This document shows, in pieces, positions 36,321-44,863 of a stretch of 64,000 nt of DNA. The notes under the pieces were generated by a model that saw nothing but the letters and a program-made list of their open reading frames with translations, had not been told where the DNA came from and did not search any database. The stretch is from Microbacterium sp. lyk4-40-TSB-66 (GTDB lineage: Bacteria; Actinomycetota; Actinomycetes; Actinomycetales; Microbacteriaceae). Each line of letters begins with the position of its first letter. Position 1 is the first letter of the stretch. Location: the NCBI RefSeq assembly GCF_030209475.1, contig NZ_JARVRW010000002.1:558001-622000 (forward strand), written 5' to 3'. Both the position numbers and the translations under genes were made by a program.

Positions 36321-36433
36321 CTACCCAGTGTGCGCCTCGTCGGTGTCGAGGGCGCCGACACCCATCTGGGCGCGATTGGTCAGGGTCCGCCGGTGAGTCT
36401 GCGCCAACGACGTTTCGTGCTTAGCATCGGGTC

Positions 36434-36640
36434 ATGACGACAGAGCCCGGTGACGTTGACGCGGCCATCGCGGAGATCACGGAACGCCTCGAAGAGCGCT
36501 ACCCCCATCACCACATTGAGACCATCCGGGCCGCCGTCGGTGACGCTCGTGATCATTTCGCGCGCGCCAAAGTCAAGGATTTCGTTCCTCTGTTCATTGA
36601 GCGCGAAGCCCGCGCGCGCCTAGAGCACCCCGCGCCTTAG
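36434..36640 (+). CDS. Small three-helix-bundle-type protein B
   Basis: 68 residues, start ATG 36434 with a TTAGCAT box 5 nt upstream that may give a leaderless transcript. It reads VDAAIAEITERLEERYPHHH, then a middle helix TIRAAVGDARDHFARAKV and the conserved ending KDFVPLFIEREARARLEHP. It is the divergent paralogue of the protein at 36012-36320 (113 bp apart). In actinobacteria such small helical proteins often occur singly; here two versions face away from a shared promoter region. Function unknown. Confidence 0.7.
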   Translation: MTTEPGDVDAAIAEITERLEERYPHHHIETIRAAVGDARDHFARAKVKDFVPLFIEREARARLEHPAP

Positions 36641-36720
36641 AGCGTGGCTACGACCGAGGCGCCGGCGCGCAACCCGTGGGTTGTGCACCATGCCGCAGCG
36701 GCGCGTAGCTGATCGGTCTC

Positions 36721-36900
36721 CTACGGATCAATCCGCGTCTCCTTCAAAGGGGCCGCGCCACCGACGTAGCCGACGAAGCGAGCATCCTCGAGGTCTCGAC
36801 CAATGAACAACGACTCACCGCGATGCTCTTCCAGATCGAAATCGGGGTCCATTCCACCGACCCGGTTCGTGGTTTTCGATTCTTCGTCAGGGCCCACCAT
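36721..36900 (-). CDS. Small hypothetical protein, 59 residues
   Basis: Found by reading the complement: ATG 36900 to TAG 36721-36723. The product begins MVGPDEESKTTNRVGGMDPD and continues through HRGESLFIGRDLEDARFVGY and VGGAAPLKETRIDP. The central FIGRDLEDARFVGYVGG reads like a genuine folded strand-helix segment, and an upstream in-frame stop closes the frame 18 nt before the start. GGAGG lies directly before the ATG, so the GTG at 36897 may be the true start. Function unknown. Overlapping plus-strand and other minus-strand readings look less protein-like. Confidence 0.55.
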   Translation of the reverse strand: MVGPDEESKTTNRVGGMDPDFDLEEHRGESLFIGRDLEDARFVGYVGGAAPLKETRIDP

Positions 36901-36952
36901 GCCTCCACGGTCTCATTCGACCGGCGAGGGCTCAACGTGTCCGCCCGCCGTT

Positions 36953-36978
36953 GGTGCAAAACCGATCGGTTTTGCACC
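36953..36978. promoter_or_regulatory. Perfect 26-bp palindrome
   Basis: Arms GGTGCAAAACCGA and TCGGTTTTGCACC are exact complements with no central gap. It lies 52 bp upstream of the 59-residue gene and 238 bp after the stop of the gene at 37217. It may be a repressor operator or a terminator-like cruciform. A shorter relative (GCAAACCGATCGG) lies at 36024-36036. Confidence 0.7.
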
Positions 36979-37216
36979 GCCACCACGAAGGTCACCATCA
37001 ACGGCCTCGTGACCAGCGCCCCCGTCTCCTGGGATGAGCCCGCGTACCACCGTGCTCACCTGACCGAAGCCCGAGTCGCACCGGGCCACAGCATCACCTA
37101 CAAGGTGGTGCTCACGAACAGGCCACCGTCGCCGTCGACCACGATCACCGCGACCGCTTTGTGTGAACGCACGGGTACCCCTCTCAGTACGGAGAGCTGG
37201 GCTGACGGTGAGGAGG
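36979..37216 (+). other. Intergenic stretch with a possible gene remnant
   Basis: The plus strand has an open frame with strong C/G third positions (TTKVTINGLVTSAPVSWDEP, then GHSITYKVVLTNRPPSPSTT), looking like part of a beta-rich protein, but there is no start codon with a ribosome site and the frame crosses the palindrome at its 5' side. It may be a remnant of a truncated gene or chance coding-like sequence. Nothing else recognised here. Confidence 0.3.
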
Positions 37217-37528
37217 TCAGCGGCGACCGCTCTCGCGGTCCCATTCGAGCGATCTCCACTGCAGGAAGGCGCAGAGGTTGCCCGCGACGACGAGCTCGGC
37301 GGCGAGCCCCGCCAGAGCATGTGGTGTGAACGTCTCATCGACATCGCTGCCGGTGAGCGAGGCCTGCCAGAGCGGGTCGTCGTACCCGCGAGGTTCTATG
37401 TAGACCGCGCCGTGTCCATGACGCAGTCTCACCACGACCAGGCCGGTGTCGCGGCCGTCGACATCTTCCTGATCGATCACACGCACCGTGCCCACGACAC
37501 GATGCCCCTGACGAACGAAGTCCCTCAC
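37217..37528 (-). CDS. Hypothetical protein, start uncertain
   Basis: 103 residues from GTG 37528. The central part (VVGTVRVIDQEDVDGRDTGL, then RLRHGHGAVYIEPRGYDDPLW) and the end (LVVAGNLCAFLQWRSLEWDR) look like a conserved folded protein. The frame stays open and protein-like further upstream (PAIPEHLADSPPRRSRAQLE) back to a TAA near 37601, but contains no ATG, GTG or TTG there. So either translation starts at this GTG, a non-standard start is used, or the 5' end has been lost by deletion or frameshift. Function unknown. Confidence 0.6.
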   Translation of the reverse strand: MRDFVRQGHRVVGTVRVIDQEDVDGRDTGLVVVRLRHGHGAVYIEPRGYDDPLWQASLTGSDVDETFTPHALAGLAAELVVAGNLCAFLQWRSLEWDRESGRR

Positions 37529-37686
37529 CCATTCCTCGAGCTGAGCGCGGGAGCGCCGCGGAGGCGAGTCGGCGAGGTGCTCGGGTATCGCGGGATAAGC
37601 TTACGGCGTAAGTGTCCTCCCGCGGCCGGCCCCGGCCATATCCCTCGCGGCACCCGCCCGGCCGGGCGGGACCGCCGGGCCCACCG

Positions 37687-40497
37687 CTAGCGCGTCGCCT
37701 TCTCCAACAGCTCCAACACGTGCACGTACGACTCCCCCGTCGCCTTCGACATGCCCAGCTCGCACGTGCGGTTGCACGACGCGAAGGCGTCGGCACCCCA
37801 GTCGGCGACCTCCGCGGCCTCGGGTGCGGTCGCCGCCTCCGTGAGCTCGGGGTGCAGCATGCCGCGGTCGCCGGCGTAGGCGCAGCACCCCCACGCGTCG
37901 GGGACGCGCACCTCGCTCGCGACCGCCTCACCGAGAGTCCGCAGCGCCGGGTCGATGCCCAGCTGCGTCGACGAACACGTGGGGTGAAGCGCCAGCAGGT
38001 CGGCCACCGGCGTCGGTGTGAGACGAGGAAGGAGAGTGGATGCCGCGAACGCCACGGCATCCACGACCTCCACGCCCTCGTCACGCAGCGTCGCGGCGAA
38101 CCCCTCGGTGCAGCTCGACGCATCGCAGACGATCGGCAGCGCGCCGTCGCGACCGGCGGCGCGCACCGCCGCCCGCACACGCGTCGACATCGTGGCGTGT
38201 CCCTTCGCATACCCCTTCGACGACCAGGGCGTGCCGCAGCACAGCGCGTCGATGCCGTCGGGCACCACCGCCGAGACCCCGGCCCGCTCGAGCAGCCGCA
38301 CGAACGCCGCGGTCGCACCGATGCCGTCCGCGGGCCCGAACATGCTGCCCACGCAGGCCGGCAAGAAGACGGCGACCGGCTCGACGCCCGCGGCCCCCAC
38401 CCGAGACCCCAGCGACCGCCGCGACGCGCCACCCGCGGGCAGCTCCGCCGAGTACCGCGGCACGGTGTCGGCGCCGAGCACCGCGCGAGCGGCATCCGTC
38501 ACCGTGCGCACGGCCGGCGTAGGCAGAGCCGCGGCGACGCTCAGGGCGGCGGATCCGGCCCGCGTCACGGCGCCCCACCCGGTCGCCGCCGCCGACCATC
38601 CCGCGGCGAGCACGGGGTTGGCGTCCTCCCGCCGGAAGCGCTTCATCAGCGTCCCGGTGTTGATGAGCACGGGGCACGCCGTCTGGCACATGCCGTCGAC
38701 CGCGCACGTCTGCACGCCGTCGTAGTCGTAGTCCTTCTCGAGCTCGGCGACCAGGGCTCCGTCGCCGCGTTCCCGCGCCGCCCGTGAGGCCCGCCGCACG
38801 ACGATCCGCTGCCGCGGGGTCAGCGTCAACGAACGACTCGGGCACACCGGCTCGCAGTAGCCGCACTCCACACACCGGTCGGCTTCGGGTTCGATCGACA
38901 CCGGCGCCTTCACGTGACGCATGTGCGCCCCGGGGTCGTCGTCGATGATCACCCCCGGATTCAGGATGCCGCTCGGGTCGAGCAGACGCTTGAGCTCCAC
39001 CATCACCTCGTACAGCTCGTCGCCGTACTGCCGTCGCACGTACGGCGCCATCGCCCGACCCGTGCCGTGCTCGGCCTTGAGGTTGCCGCCCGCGGCCAGC
39101 ACCAGGTCGACCATCGCATCGGTGAAGCCCTCGAAGCGCCCCAGCGCTCGCGCCCCCTCGAAGCGGTCGGTGAGCATGAAGTGGATGTTGCCGTCTTTGG
39201 CGTGACCGAAGATCACGCTGTCGTCGTAGCCGAACCGCGCGAACAGCTCCTGCAGGCCCGCGCACGTGTCGGCGAGACGCGCGACGGGCACGACCACGTC
39301 CTCGAGCAGCGCCGTCGTGCCCGAGGGGCGGGCTCCGGCCACCGAGGCGTAGAGACCCTTGCGGAAGGTCCAGGCGGCGGCGCGTTGCGCGGGATCGCTC
39401 GAGAACACGGCCGGTGTCCGCAGGTCCTCGGCACCGAGCACGCGGGCCCCGGCCGCGGCGAGCTCCCTCAGACGGGAGGCGTCATCGGCGTGGTATTCCA
39501 CGAGGAGCGCCGCCTGCGTCGTCGCCTCGAAACCGTGGATGGCGGCGGGGGTGCCGGCCAGACGCTGACCGACGCGGAGGGAGGTGGCATCCATCAGTTC
39601 CAGCGTCGCCGCGCCCGTCGCCACCAGGGCGGGCAACGAGCGGGTGGCCGCATCGAGCGTGGGGAACACCGCGAGCGTGGTCGCGATGGCCGGGCGGATC
39701 GGAACCGTGCGGAACGTCGCCTCGGCGACGAACGCGAGCGTCCCCTCCGACCCCACCGCGAGGTGGGCGAGCAGAGCCGCCGGGGTGTCGAAGTCGAGGA
39801 ACGCGTTGAGGGCGTACCCCATGGTGTTCTTCATCGCGAACTGCCGCTCGATCAGCGCGACGCTCGCGGCATCGCCGACCACGCGCTCCCGCAGGCGCAT
39901 CAGCCCGTCGACGAGGGCGGGTTCGCGCGCCCGGAGTGCCGCGTCGGCGTCGGGCGCGGCCGTGTCGACGACGGTCCCGGATGCCAGCACGAGCACGAGG
40001 CCTTCGAGGGTGCGGTACGAGTTCTCGATCGTGCCGCAGGCCATGCCGCTGGAGTTGTTCGCCACGACGCCGCCGATCGTGCACGCGGCCTCGCTCGCGG
40101 GGTCGGGTCCGAGACGGTGCCCGTGCCGCCGCAGGCGCGCGTTGACCTGACGCACCGTGGCCCCGGGCTGCGAGCGAACGCGGCGTCCACCGTCGAGCAC
40201 GTCGATGCGCCCGAACCCCTGCCGCACGTCGACGAGGAGCCCCGCCCCCGACGACTGCCCCGACAGGCTCGTTCCGCCCGAACGGAAGGTCACCGGGGTG
40301 GCGGATGCCGTGGCCCCGCGCAGGATCGCGCCGACCTCGGCCGCGTCGGCGGCGACGACCACGGCATCCGGGGTCAGCAGGTAGTGGGAGGCGTCGTTGG
40401 CATACGCCACGCGGTCGATCGCGCGGGTGCGGATACGCGCGACATCGGCGACGGCCGCGGTGATCTCGGGGGCGATCTCGGGCGCTGCGAGGGTCAT
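37687..40497 (-). CDS. FAD-linked oxidase with Fe-S C-terminal half (D-lactate dehydrogenase-like)
   Basis: 936 residues. N-terminal FAD-binding PCMH domain with FRSGGTSLSGQSSGAGLLVD and IGGVVANNSSGMACGT; FAD-oxidase C-domain with FGHAKDGNIHFMLTD and AEHGTGRAMAPYV. Then two 4Fe-4S cysteine clusters (CVECGYCEPVCPS and CAVDGMCQTACPV) and two CCG-type domains (LCCGTPWSSKG, GCCAYAGDRGM). This is the fused Dld/GlcD-GlcF layout that oxidises D-lactate or other 2-hydroxy acids and passes electrons to the respiratory chain at the membrane. Substrate is inferred; the gene lies beside aldolase and kinase genes that would produce C3 acids. Confidence 0.92.
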   Translation of the reverse strand: MTLAAPEIAPEITAAVADVARIRTRAIDRVAYANDASHYLLTPDAVVVAADAAEVGAILRGATASATPVTFRSGGTSLSGQSSGAGLLVDVRQGFGRIDVLDGGRRVRSQPGATVRQVNARLRRHGHRLGPDPASEAACTIGGVVANNSSGMACGTIENSYRTLEGLVLVLASGTVVDTAAPDADAALRAREPALVDGLMRLRERVVGDAASVALIERQFAMKNTMGYALNAFLDFDTPAALLAHLAVGSEGTLAFVAEATFRTVPIRPAIATTLAVFPTLDAATRSLPALVATGAATLELMDATSLRVGQRLAGTPAAIHGFEATTQAALLVEYHADDASRLRELAAAGARVLGAEDLRTPAVFSSDPAQRAAAWTFRKGLYASVAGARPSGTTALLEDVVVPVARLADTCAGLQELFARFGYDDSVIFGHAKDGNIHFMLTDRFEGARALGRFEGFTDAMVDLVLAAGGNLKAEHGTGRAMAPYVRRQYGDELYEVMVELKRLLDPSGILNPGVIIDDDPGAHMRHVKAPVSIEPEADRCVECGYCEPVCPSRSLTLTPRQRIVVRRASRAARERGDGALVAELEKDYDYDGVQTCAVDGMCQTACPVLINTGTLMKRFRREDANPVLAAGWSAAATGWGAVTRAGSAALSVAAALPTPAVRTVTDAARAVLGADTVPRYSAELPAGGASRRSLGSRVGAAGVEPVAVFLPACVGSMFGPADGIGATAAFVRLLERAGVSAVVPDGIDALCCGTPWSSKGYAKGHATMSTRVRAAVRAAGRDGALPIVCDASSCTEGFAATLRDEGVEVVDAVAFAASTLLPRLTPTPVADLLALHPTCSSTQLGIDPALRTLGEAVASEVRVPDAWGCCAYAGDRGMLHPELTEAATAPEAAEVADWGADAFASCNRTCELGMSKATGESYVHVLELLEKATR

Positions 40498-40600
40498 GCG
40501 TCGTCCTTCGAGGTGTGCGGGCGGCGAGGGCGGTCGGCGCCCGGGGCGGATGTCCGGGCGGCGGCGATGCGCCCGCGGTGGGGTCCGAGCACGAGCGCGC

Positions 40601-41599
40601 TCACGCCTCGCCCTCGTCGGTCAGCGCGCGTGAGAGGTCGGGAGAGGTCTCGACCACCGCCCGGATGCCGACCGGCGGCCCCGCGACGATCGTCGACGCG
40701 TGCGCGACGGCGTGGGCCCCCCACTCGGCGGCCGACGCGGTGGCGACGGCGAGCGGGTCGGCACCACCGGCTGCCGCGGCGGGCGTCCGTGTGAGCCCGA
40801 GGAGGAACCCCGCGAGGGCGGCATCCCCCGCCCCGGCGGTGTTCGCGACGTACGGGGCGTCGGCGCGCGCGAAGACCGCACGGTCGGCGGTGACGGCGAT
40901 CAGGCCGTCGGCGCCCAGGCTCGCGAGGACGGTCGCCACTCCCCGGCCGACGATCTCGCGCGCGGCCGTGACGACGTCGCCGAGGGTGGCGAGAGGTCGC
41001 CCCACCGCCGACGACAGCTCCTCGGCGTTGGGGGTGAGCAGATCGATGCCGACGGGGTCGGCGAGCACGGCTTCGAGGGCTCCACCGCTCGTGTCGACGG
41101 CGATGCGCGCTCCGTGCTCTCGCGCCACAGCCCGCACGGCGGTCAGGTCGACGAGCGTCCCGGTGCCGGCGAGTTCGGGCAGGCTGCCCGAGACGACGAG
41201 CCACGGGTCGGTGCGGGCGGCGAGCTCGGCGCGCAGCGTCGACACCGCGGCATCCCAGGCCTCCGGCGACAGGGGCGGGGTGGGCGCGTTGACCTTGGTG
41301 GTGGCGCCGTCGGCGTCGATGATCGAGGTGTTGACGCGGGTCGCTCCGGGCACCTCGACGATGCGCAGCAGGGGTGCGGTCAGACCGCATCGGGCGAACC
41401 GCACGTCGTCGGCGCCGAGCACGACCACCGCGGCGGTGTCGGCGCCGCCCGCGGCGAGGGCCGCCGAGACGTTGACACCCTTGCCGCTCACCTCGCGCGT
41501 GTAGCTCTCGGCGCGGGTGAACGACCCGCGGCGCAGCGTCCCGATGCGGTAGGTGGCGTCGATCGCCCCGGCCGCGGTGAAGGTGACGATGCCGGTCAT
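40601..41599 (-). CDS. PfkB family kinase (1-phosphofructokinase / tagatose-6-P kinase type)
   Basis: 332 residues from ATG 41599 (MTGIVTFTAAGAIDATYRIG). Ribokinase/PfkB hallmarks: SGKGVNVSAALAAGGADTAA (sugar-binding glycine-rich turn), LLTPNAEELSSAVG, and the ATP-site signature ANTAGAGDAALAGFLLGLTR with the catalytic Asp. FruK and LacC are the closest types by pattern, phosphorylating ketose monophosphates to bisphosphates. It overlaps the class II aldolase gene by 4 nt, so kinase product and aldolase substrate should match. Sugar identity is inferred only as a ketose 1- or 6-phosphate. Confidence 0.9.
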   Translation of the reverse strand: MTGIVTFTAAGAIDATYRIGTLRRGSFTRAESYTREVSGKGVNVSAALAAGGADTAAVVVLGADDVRFARCGLTAPLLRIVEVPGATRVNTSIIDADGATTKVNAPTPPLSPEAWDAAVSTLRAELAARTDPWLVVSGSLPELAGTGTLVDLTAVRAVAREHGARIAVDTSGGALEAVLADPVGIDLLTPNAEELSSAVGRPLATLGDVVTAAREIVGRGVATVLASLGADGLIAVTADRAVFARADAPYVANTAGAGDAALAGFLLGLTRTPAAAAGGADPLAVATASAAEWGAHAVAHASTIVAGPPVGIRAVVETSPDLSRALTDEGEA

Positions 41600-42423
41600 G
41601 CGCCGCGTCCGGTGATGACGTCGAGCAGGCGGTGCACTTCGCCCGCGACGGCGGCGCGCCCCGGGGCGAGCCAGCGGCGGGGGTCGATGGCATCCGGGTC
41701 CCGAGCGAGCTCGTCGCGCACCGCCGCCGTCAGCACGGCGTTGAGGTGCGTGCCGATGTTGACCTTGCGCATGCCCGCGCGGACGGCCCCGTCGATGCCC
41801 GCGTCGGCGACGCCGCTCGAGCCGTGCAGCACCAGCGGCACCGGCAGGGCGGCGGCGAGCTCGGCGATGAGGTGCTCGTCGAGCCGGGCGCTGCGCTCGC
41901 GCATCGCGTGCTCGCTGCCGACCGCGACGGCCAGGGCGTCGACACCCGTGGCGTCGACGAAACGCGCGGCCTCGGCGACGTCGGTGCGCACGCCGGGTGA
42001 GTGGGCGCCCTTGCCGCCGATCTCGCCGAGCTCGGCCTCGATCCAGCCGCCTGCGGCGTGCACGCGGGCGGCGACGGCCGCGGTGCGCTGGAGGTTCTCG
42101 GCGTCGTCGAGGTGCGCCGCGTCGAACATGACGGAACGGATGCCGACGTCCAGCGCCTCGTCGACGAGCCCGTCCTCGGTCGCGTGGTCCAGGTGCACGA
42201 CGACGGGCACCCGGGCACCCTCGGCGAGGCGCAGTGCGGCGGTGCCGGCGGGTGCCAGGCCCCCGTGGAACGCGATGGCGTTCTGCGACAGCTGGAGGAT
42301 GACCCCGCTGTCGGCGGCCTCCGCGCCGGCGACGATCGCTTCGGCGACCTCGAGGGTGATGAAGTTGAAGGCCCCGACCGCGCGGTGCGCGGCGAGCAGT
42401 TCGGGCATGTCGGCCAGCGGCAC
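41596..42423 (-). CDS. Class II ketose-bisphosphate aldolase
   Basis: 275 residues from GTG 42423, giving VPLADMPELLAAHRAVGAFN, the standard opening of GatY/KbaY/FbaA-like enzymes. Zinc ligands are visible in VVVHLDHATEDG and VLHGSSGVAD, with EAELGEIGGKG and the C-terminal phosphate-binding GMRKVNIGTHLN. It cleaves tagatose or fructose bisphosphate to dihydroxyacetone phosphate and glyceraldehyde 3-phosphate. It is co-translated with the PfkB kinase that follows, and lies downstream of the second ABC operon, after a terminator. Confidence 0.93.
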   Translation of the reverse strand: MPLADMPELLAAHRAVGAFNFITLEVAEAIVAGAEAADSGVILQLSQNAIAFHGGLAPAGTAALRLAEGARVPVVVHLDHATEDGLVDEALDVGIRSVMFDAAHLDDAENLQRTAAVAARVHAAGGWIEAELGEIGGKGAHSPGVRTDVAEAARFVDATGVDALAVAVGSEHAMRERSARLDEHLIAELAAALPVPLVLHGSSGVADAGIDGAVRAGMRKVNIGTHLNAVLTAAVRDELARDPDAIDPRRWLAPGRAAVAGEVHRLLDVITGRGA

Positions 42424-42700
42424 GGCGGTGTCTCTCTCTTGTCCGGGGTGGGGCGGGGTTCGGGGCGCTATCCGCCGCTCGGGGCGTGGCGTTTCCGCCC
42501 CGATCGGCCGACTCCGCCCCGAACGGGGAAGAAGGCGTGGATGCCGGAGCCTCCGGCGGGGGTGCGGCATCCCATCCCCGTGCGGTGTCGGGGTCTGGCG
42601 TGCCGTCGGGATTCGGGGCGCGATCCGCCGCTCGGGGCGTGGCGCTTCCGCCCCGAGCGGCGAGAACCGCCCCGAACCCTGCGGGAGGGAGGGAGGGGGC
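42424..42700. repeat. Intergenic region with two copies of the 65-bp CGGGGCGG element
   Basis: No gene seen. Copies at 42459-42523 and 42612-42676 share TTCGGGGCG, GCTCGGGGCGTGGCG, TTCCGCCCCGA and CCGCCCCGAAC in order; copy 1 at 23681 matches when reverse-complemented. Relative to the lipoprotein gene each copy has the same orientation in both operons. The rest is GC-rich spacer. Confidence 0.75.
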
Positions 42701-42740
42701 GGATGCCGGCACCCTCGCGTGTGCGAGGGGCCCGGCATCC
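42701..42740 (-). terminator. Hairpin downstream of lipoprotein copy 2
   Basis: GGATGCCGG and CCCTCGC on the left arm (42701-42718) pair with GCGAGGG and CCGGCATCC (42723-42740), with one small internal mismatch and a 4-nt loop, 7 nt past the stop codon on the complementary strand. Confidence 0.75.
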
Positions 42741-42747
42741 GGGTGGG

Positions 42748-43737
42748 TCAGCAGCTGGACTTGTAGACGGCGTCGGCGCCGTCGGTGGCGATGTTGTCCT
42801 TCGTCAGGATGGTGAAGCCCGTCTGGATCTTGGCCTCGGTGGCCTCACCCTTCAGGGCCGCGATGGCCTGCTGGACGCCGTCGGAGCCGATGGTGGCGGG
42901 CTCCTGCGCGACGAGGGCCTGGACGGTGCCGGCCTCGAGGGCCTTGACCTGGGCGGGACCCGCGTCGAAACCGACGATGGTGACGGCGCCCTGCTTGCCG
43001 GCCTGCTGGACACCGGTGGCGGAGCCCTCGGCGGCGAACAGGTTGGCGGCGAAGATGCCGACGATGTCGGGGTCCTTCTGCAGCGCCGCGGTCACGATCT
43101 CCGCGGCCGTGGCGGGCTCGTTGTGCGAGTACTGCACGCCGACCGACTCGAACTTGCTGTCCTTGGCGACGGCGTCCTCGAAGCCCTTCGCGCGGGCGTC
43201 GGTGGTGGAGATGCCGGGGTCGACCGACACCACGAGCACCTTGCCGCCGTCGGAGTTCGCATCCTGAATCGCCGTGAACGCGGCAGCCCCGCCGCCCTCG
43301 TTGTCGCTGGAGATCTGCGAGACCGCGCCGGACGGGTCTTCGAGCGTCGTGTCGACGAGGACGACCTTGATGCCCGCAGCCTCGGCCGCCGCGATCGGCG
43401 CCTGCATCGCCGACACGTCGGTCGGCGCGATCAGCAGAGCATCGGGCTGTGAGGCGACGACGGCGTCGACGATGGGCTTCTGGAGGGTGGGGTCGAACTT
43501 CTCCGGGCCCTGGGTGGTGACGGTGGCGCCTTCTTTGGCGGCTTCGTCCTGGATGCCGCACTGCATGGAGATGTAGAACTCATCTCCCGCGACGCCCTGG
43601 ACGAACGCGATCTTGTAACCGCCGTCGGATCCGCCCGAGGCGGAACCCGACGAGGAGCCGCCGGAGCATCCGGCGAGGACGAGGGTGGCTGCGGCGCCGA
43701 GGGTGGCGAACGCGAGAACCTTCTTGTTCCACTGCAT
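42748..43737 (-). CDS. Sugar ABC transporter substrate-binding lipoprotein (copy 2)
   Basis: 329 residues from ATG 43737 (MQWNKKVLAFATLGAAATLV), with lipobox LVLAGC and a Gly/Ser linker. The mature domain is almost the same as copy 1 at 22620-23609 (identical over YKIAFVQGVAGDEFYISMQC and long following stretches), with differences such as DEAAKEG for AEAEKEG and FTAIQDANSDGG for FEAIQKANPNGG. The predicted binding pocket should therefore be very similar, implying the same or closely related sugar. It lies 44 bp after the permease gene and ends the operon. Confidence 0.95.
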   Translation of the reverse strand: MQWNKKVLAFATLGAAATLVLAGCSGGSSSGSASGGSDGGYKIAFVQGVAGDEFYISMQCGIQDEAAKEGATVTTQGPEKFDPTLQKPIVDAVVASQPDALLIAPTDVSAMQAPIAAAEAAGIKVVLVDTTLEDPSGAVSQISSDNEGGGAAAFTAIQDANSDGGKVLVVSVDPGISTTDARAKGFEDAVAKDSKFESVGVQYSHNEPATAAEIVTAALQKDPDIVGIFAANLFAAEGSATGVQQAGKQGAVTIVGFDAGPAQVKALEAGTVQALVAQEPATIGSDGVQQAIAALKGEATEAKIQTGFTILTKDNIATDGADAVYKSSC

Positions 43738-43780
43738 TGTGATTGCCTGTTCTCTCTTGGTGGTTACGGACGCTACGGAC

Positions 43781-44863
43781 TCAGCCGCGGCGGCCACCTC
43801 TGACGAAGGTGCGCCAGAGGCTCTGGGTGTTGCCGCGCGTGGCGGCGGTGCGGCGCACCTGATCGACGTAGACGGCGGTGATGAGCACCGCGCCGACGGC
43901 GACCTGCTGCCAGAAGGGCTGCACGCCCGTGATGACGAAGCCGTTCTGCAGCACGGCCGGGATGAAGAGGCCGACGACGGTGCCGAAGATGGTGCCGACA
44001 CCGCCGAAGAGCGACGTGCCGCCGATCACGACGGCCGCGATCACGTTGAGGTTCGTCTGCGATTGCCCGGCGATCGCGGTGGTCGAGAACTGCGACAGCG
44101 CGAGGATGCCGGCGAGTCCCGCGAGAGCTCCCGACAGCGTGTAGACGGAGATGAGGTGGCGGTCGACCTTGACGCCGACGCGGCGGGCGGCGAGCTCGCT
44201 CGATCCGACGGCGTAGGTGTAGAGGCCGAACTTCGTGAAGTGCAGCACGATCGCGCCGATGACGACGATCACGAGCGCGATCACGCTGATGATCGGGAGC
44301 GACCCGAACACGTTGCCGTAGCCGATCGAGACGGTGAGCACGGTCGGGACGTCGCGGATGTCGACGCCGCCGGTGAGGATCTGCGCGAGGCCGAGGGCCA
44401 TACCGAGCGAACCCAGGGTGACGATGAGCGGTGGGATCTTGGCCTTCGCGATGAGGAAGCCGTTGAACAGGCCCCAGCACACGCCGCTGAGGATGGACAC
44501 GAGGATGCCGACGGTCGCGACGCCCCAGCCTTCGCCGCCCATCGCCCGCATGACGAGGGCCGAGACGACGCCGGAGAACACCAGCACCGAGCCGATCGAG
44601 AGGTCGATGCCCGAGGTGATGATGATGTAGGTCATGCCCACGCCCAGCACCGCGAGGATCGAGGCGTTCTGGATGATGAGGCGGAAGTTCGACCACTGGG
44701 CGAACGAGTCGGGCGCCAGCACGCTGAAGACCAGCACGATGACGATGAGGATGAGCAGGATCTGGAACGCCTGCGCCTTCAGCAGCCCCACGAAGAAGTT
44801 GGGCTTCGAATCGTCGAACGTCCCGATCGCGACGGTCTCGGTGGGAGGGGTCTTGACGCTCAT
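43781..44863 (-). CDS. Sugar ABC transporter permease (copy 2)
   Basis: 360 residues from ATG 44863, overlapping the ATPase stop (ATGA). Membrane segments and motifs match copy 1: ITSGIDLSIGSVLVFSGVVS, AKIPPLIVTLGSLGMALGLA, VGSSELAARRVGVKVDRHLI, VIGGTSLFGGVGTIFGTVVG. The N-terminal tail and first helix (DSKPNFFVGLLKAQAFQILL) are the most divergent parts. It pairs with the ATPase at 44860 and lipoprotein at 42748. Confidence 0.95.
   Translation of the reverse strand: MSVKTPPTETVAIGTFDDSKPNFFVGLLKAQAFQILLILIVIVLVFSVLAPDSFAQWSNFRLIIQNASILAVLGVGMTYIIITSGIDLSIGSVLVFSGVVSALVMRAMGGEGWGVATVGILVSILSGVCWGLFNGFLIAKAKIPPLIVTLGSLGMALGLAQILTGGVDIRDVPTVLTVSIGYGNVFGSLPIISVIALVIVVIGAIVLHFTKFGLYTYAVGSSELAARRVGVKVDRHLISVYTLSGALAGLAGILALSQFSTTAIAGQSQTNLNVIAAVVIGGTSLFGGVGTIFGTVVGLFIPAVLQNGFVITGVQPFWQQVAVGAVLITAVYVDQVRRTAATRGNTQSLWRTFVRGGRRG

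Noticed and set aside
36823..37329. 168-residue plus-strand frame
   Set aside because: It overlaps the more convincing 59-residue minus gene and the 26-bp palindrome. Only its middle looks coding-like, so it is listed as a possible remnant, not a gene.
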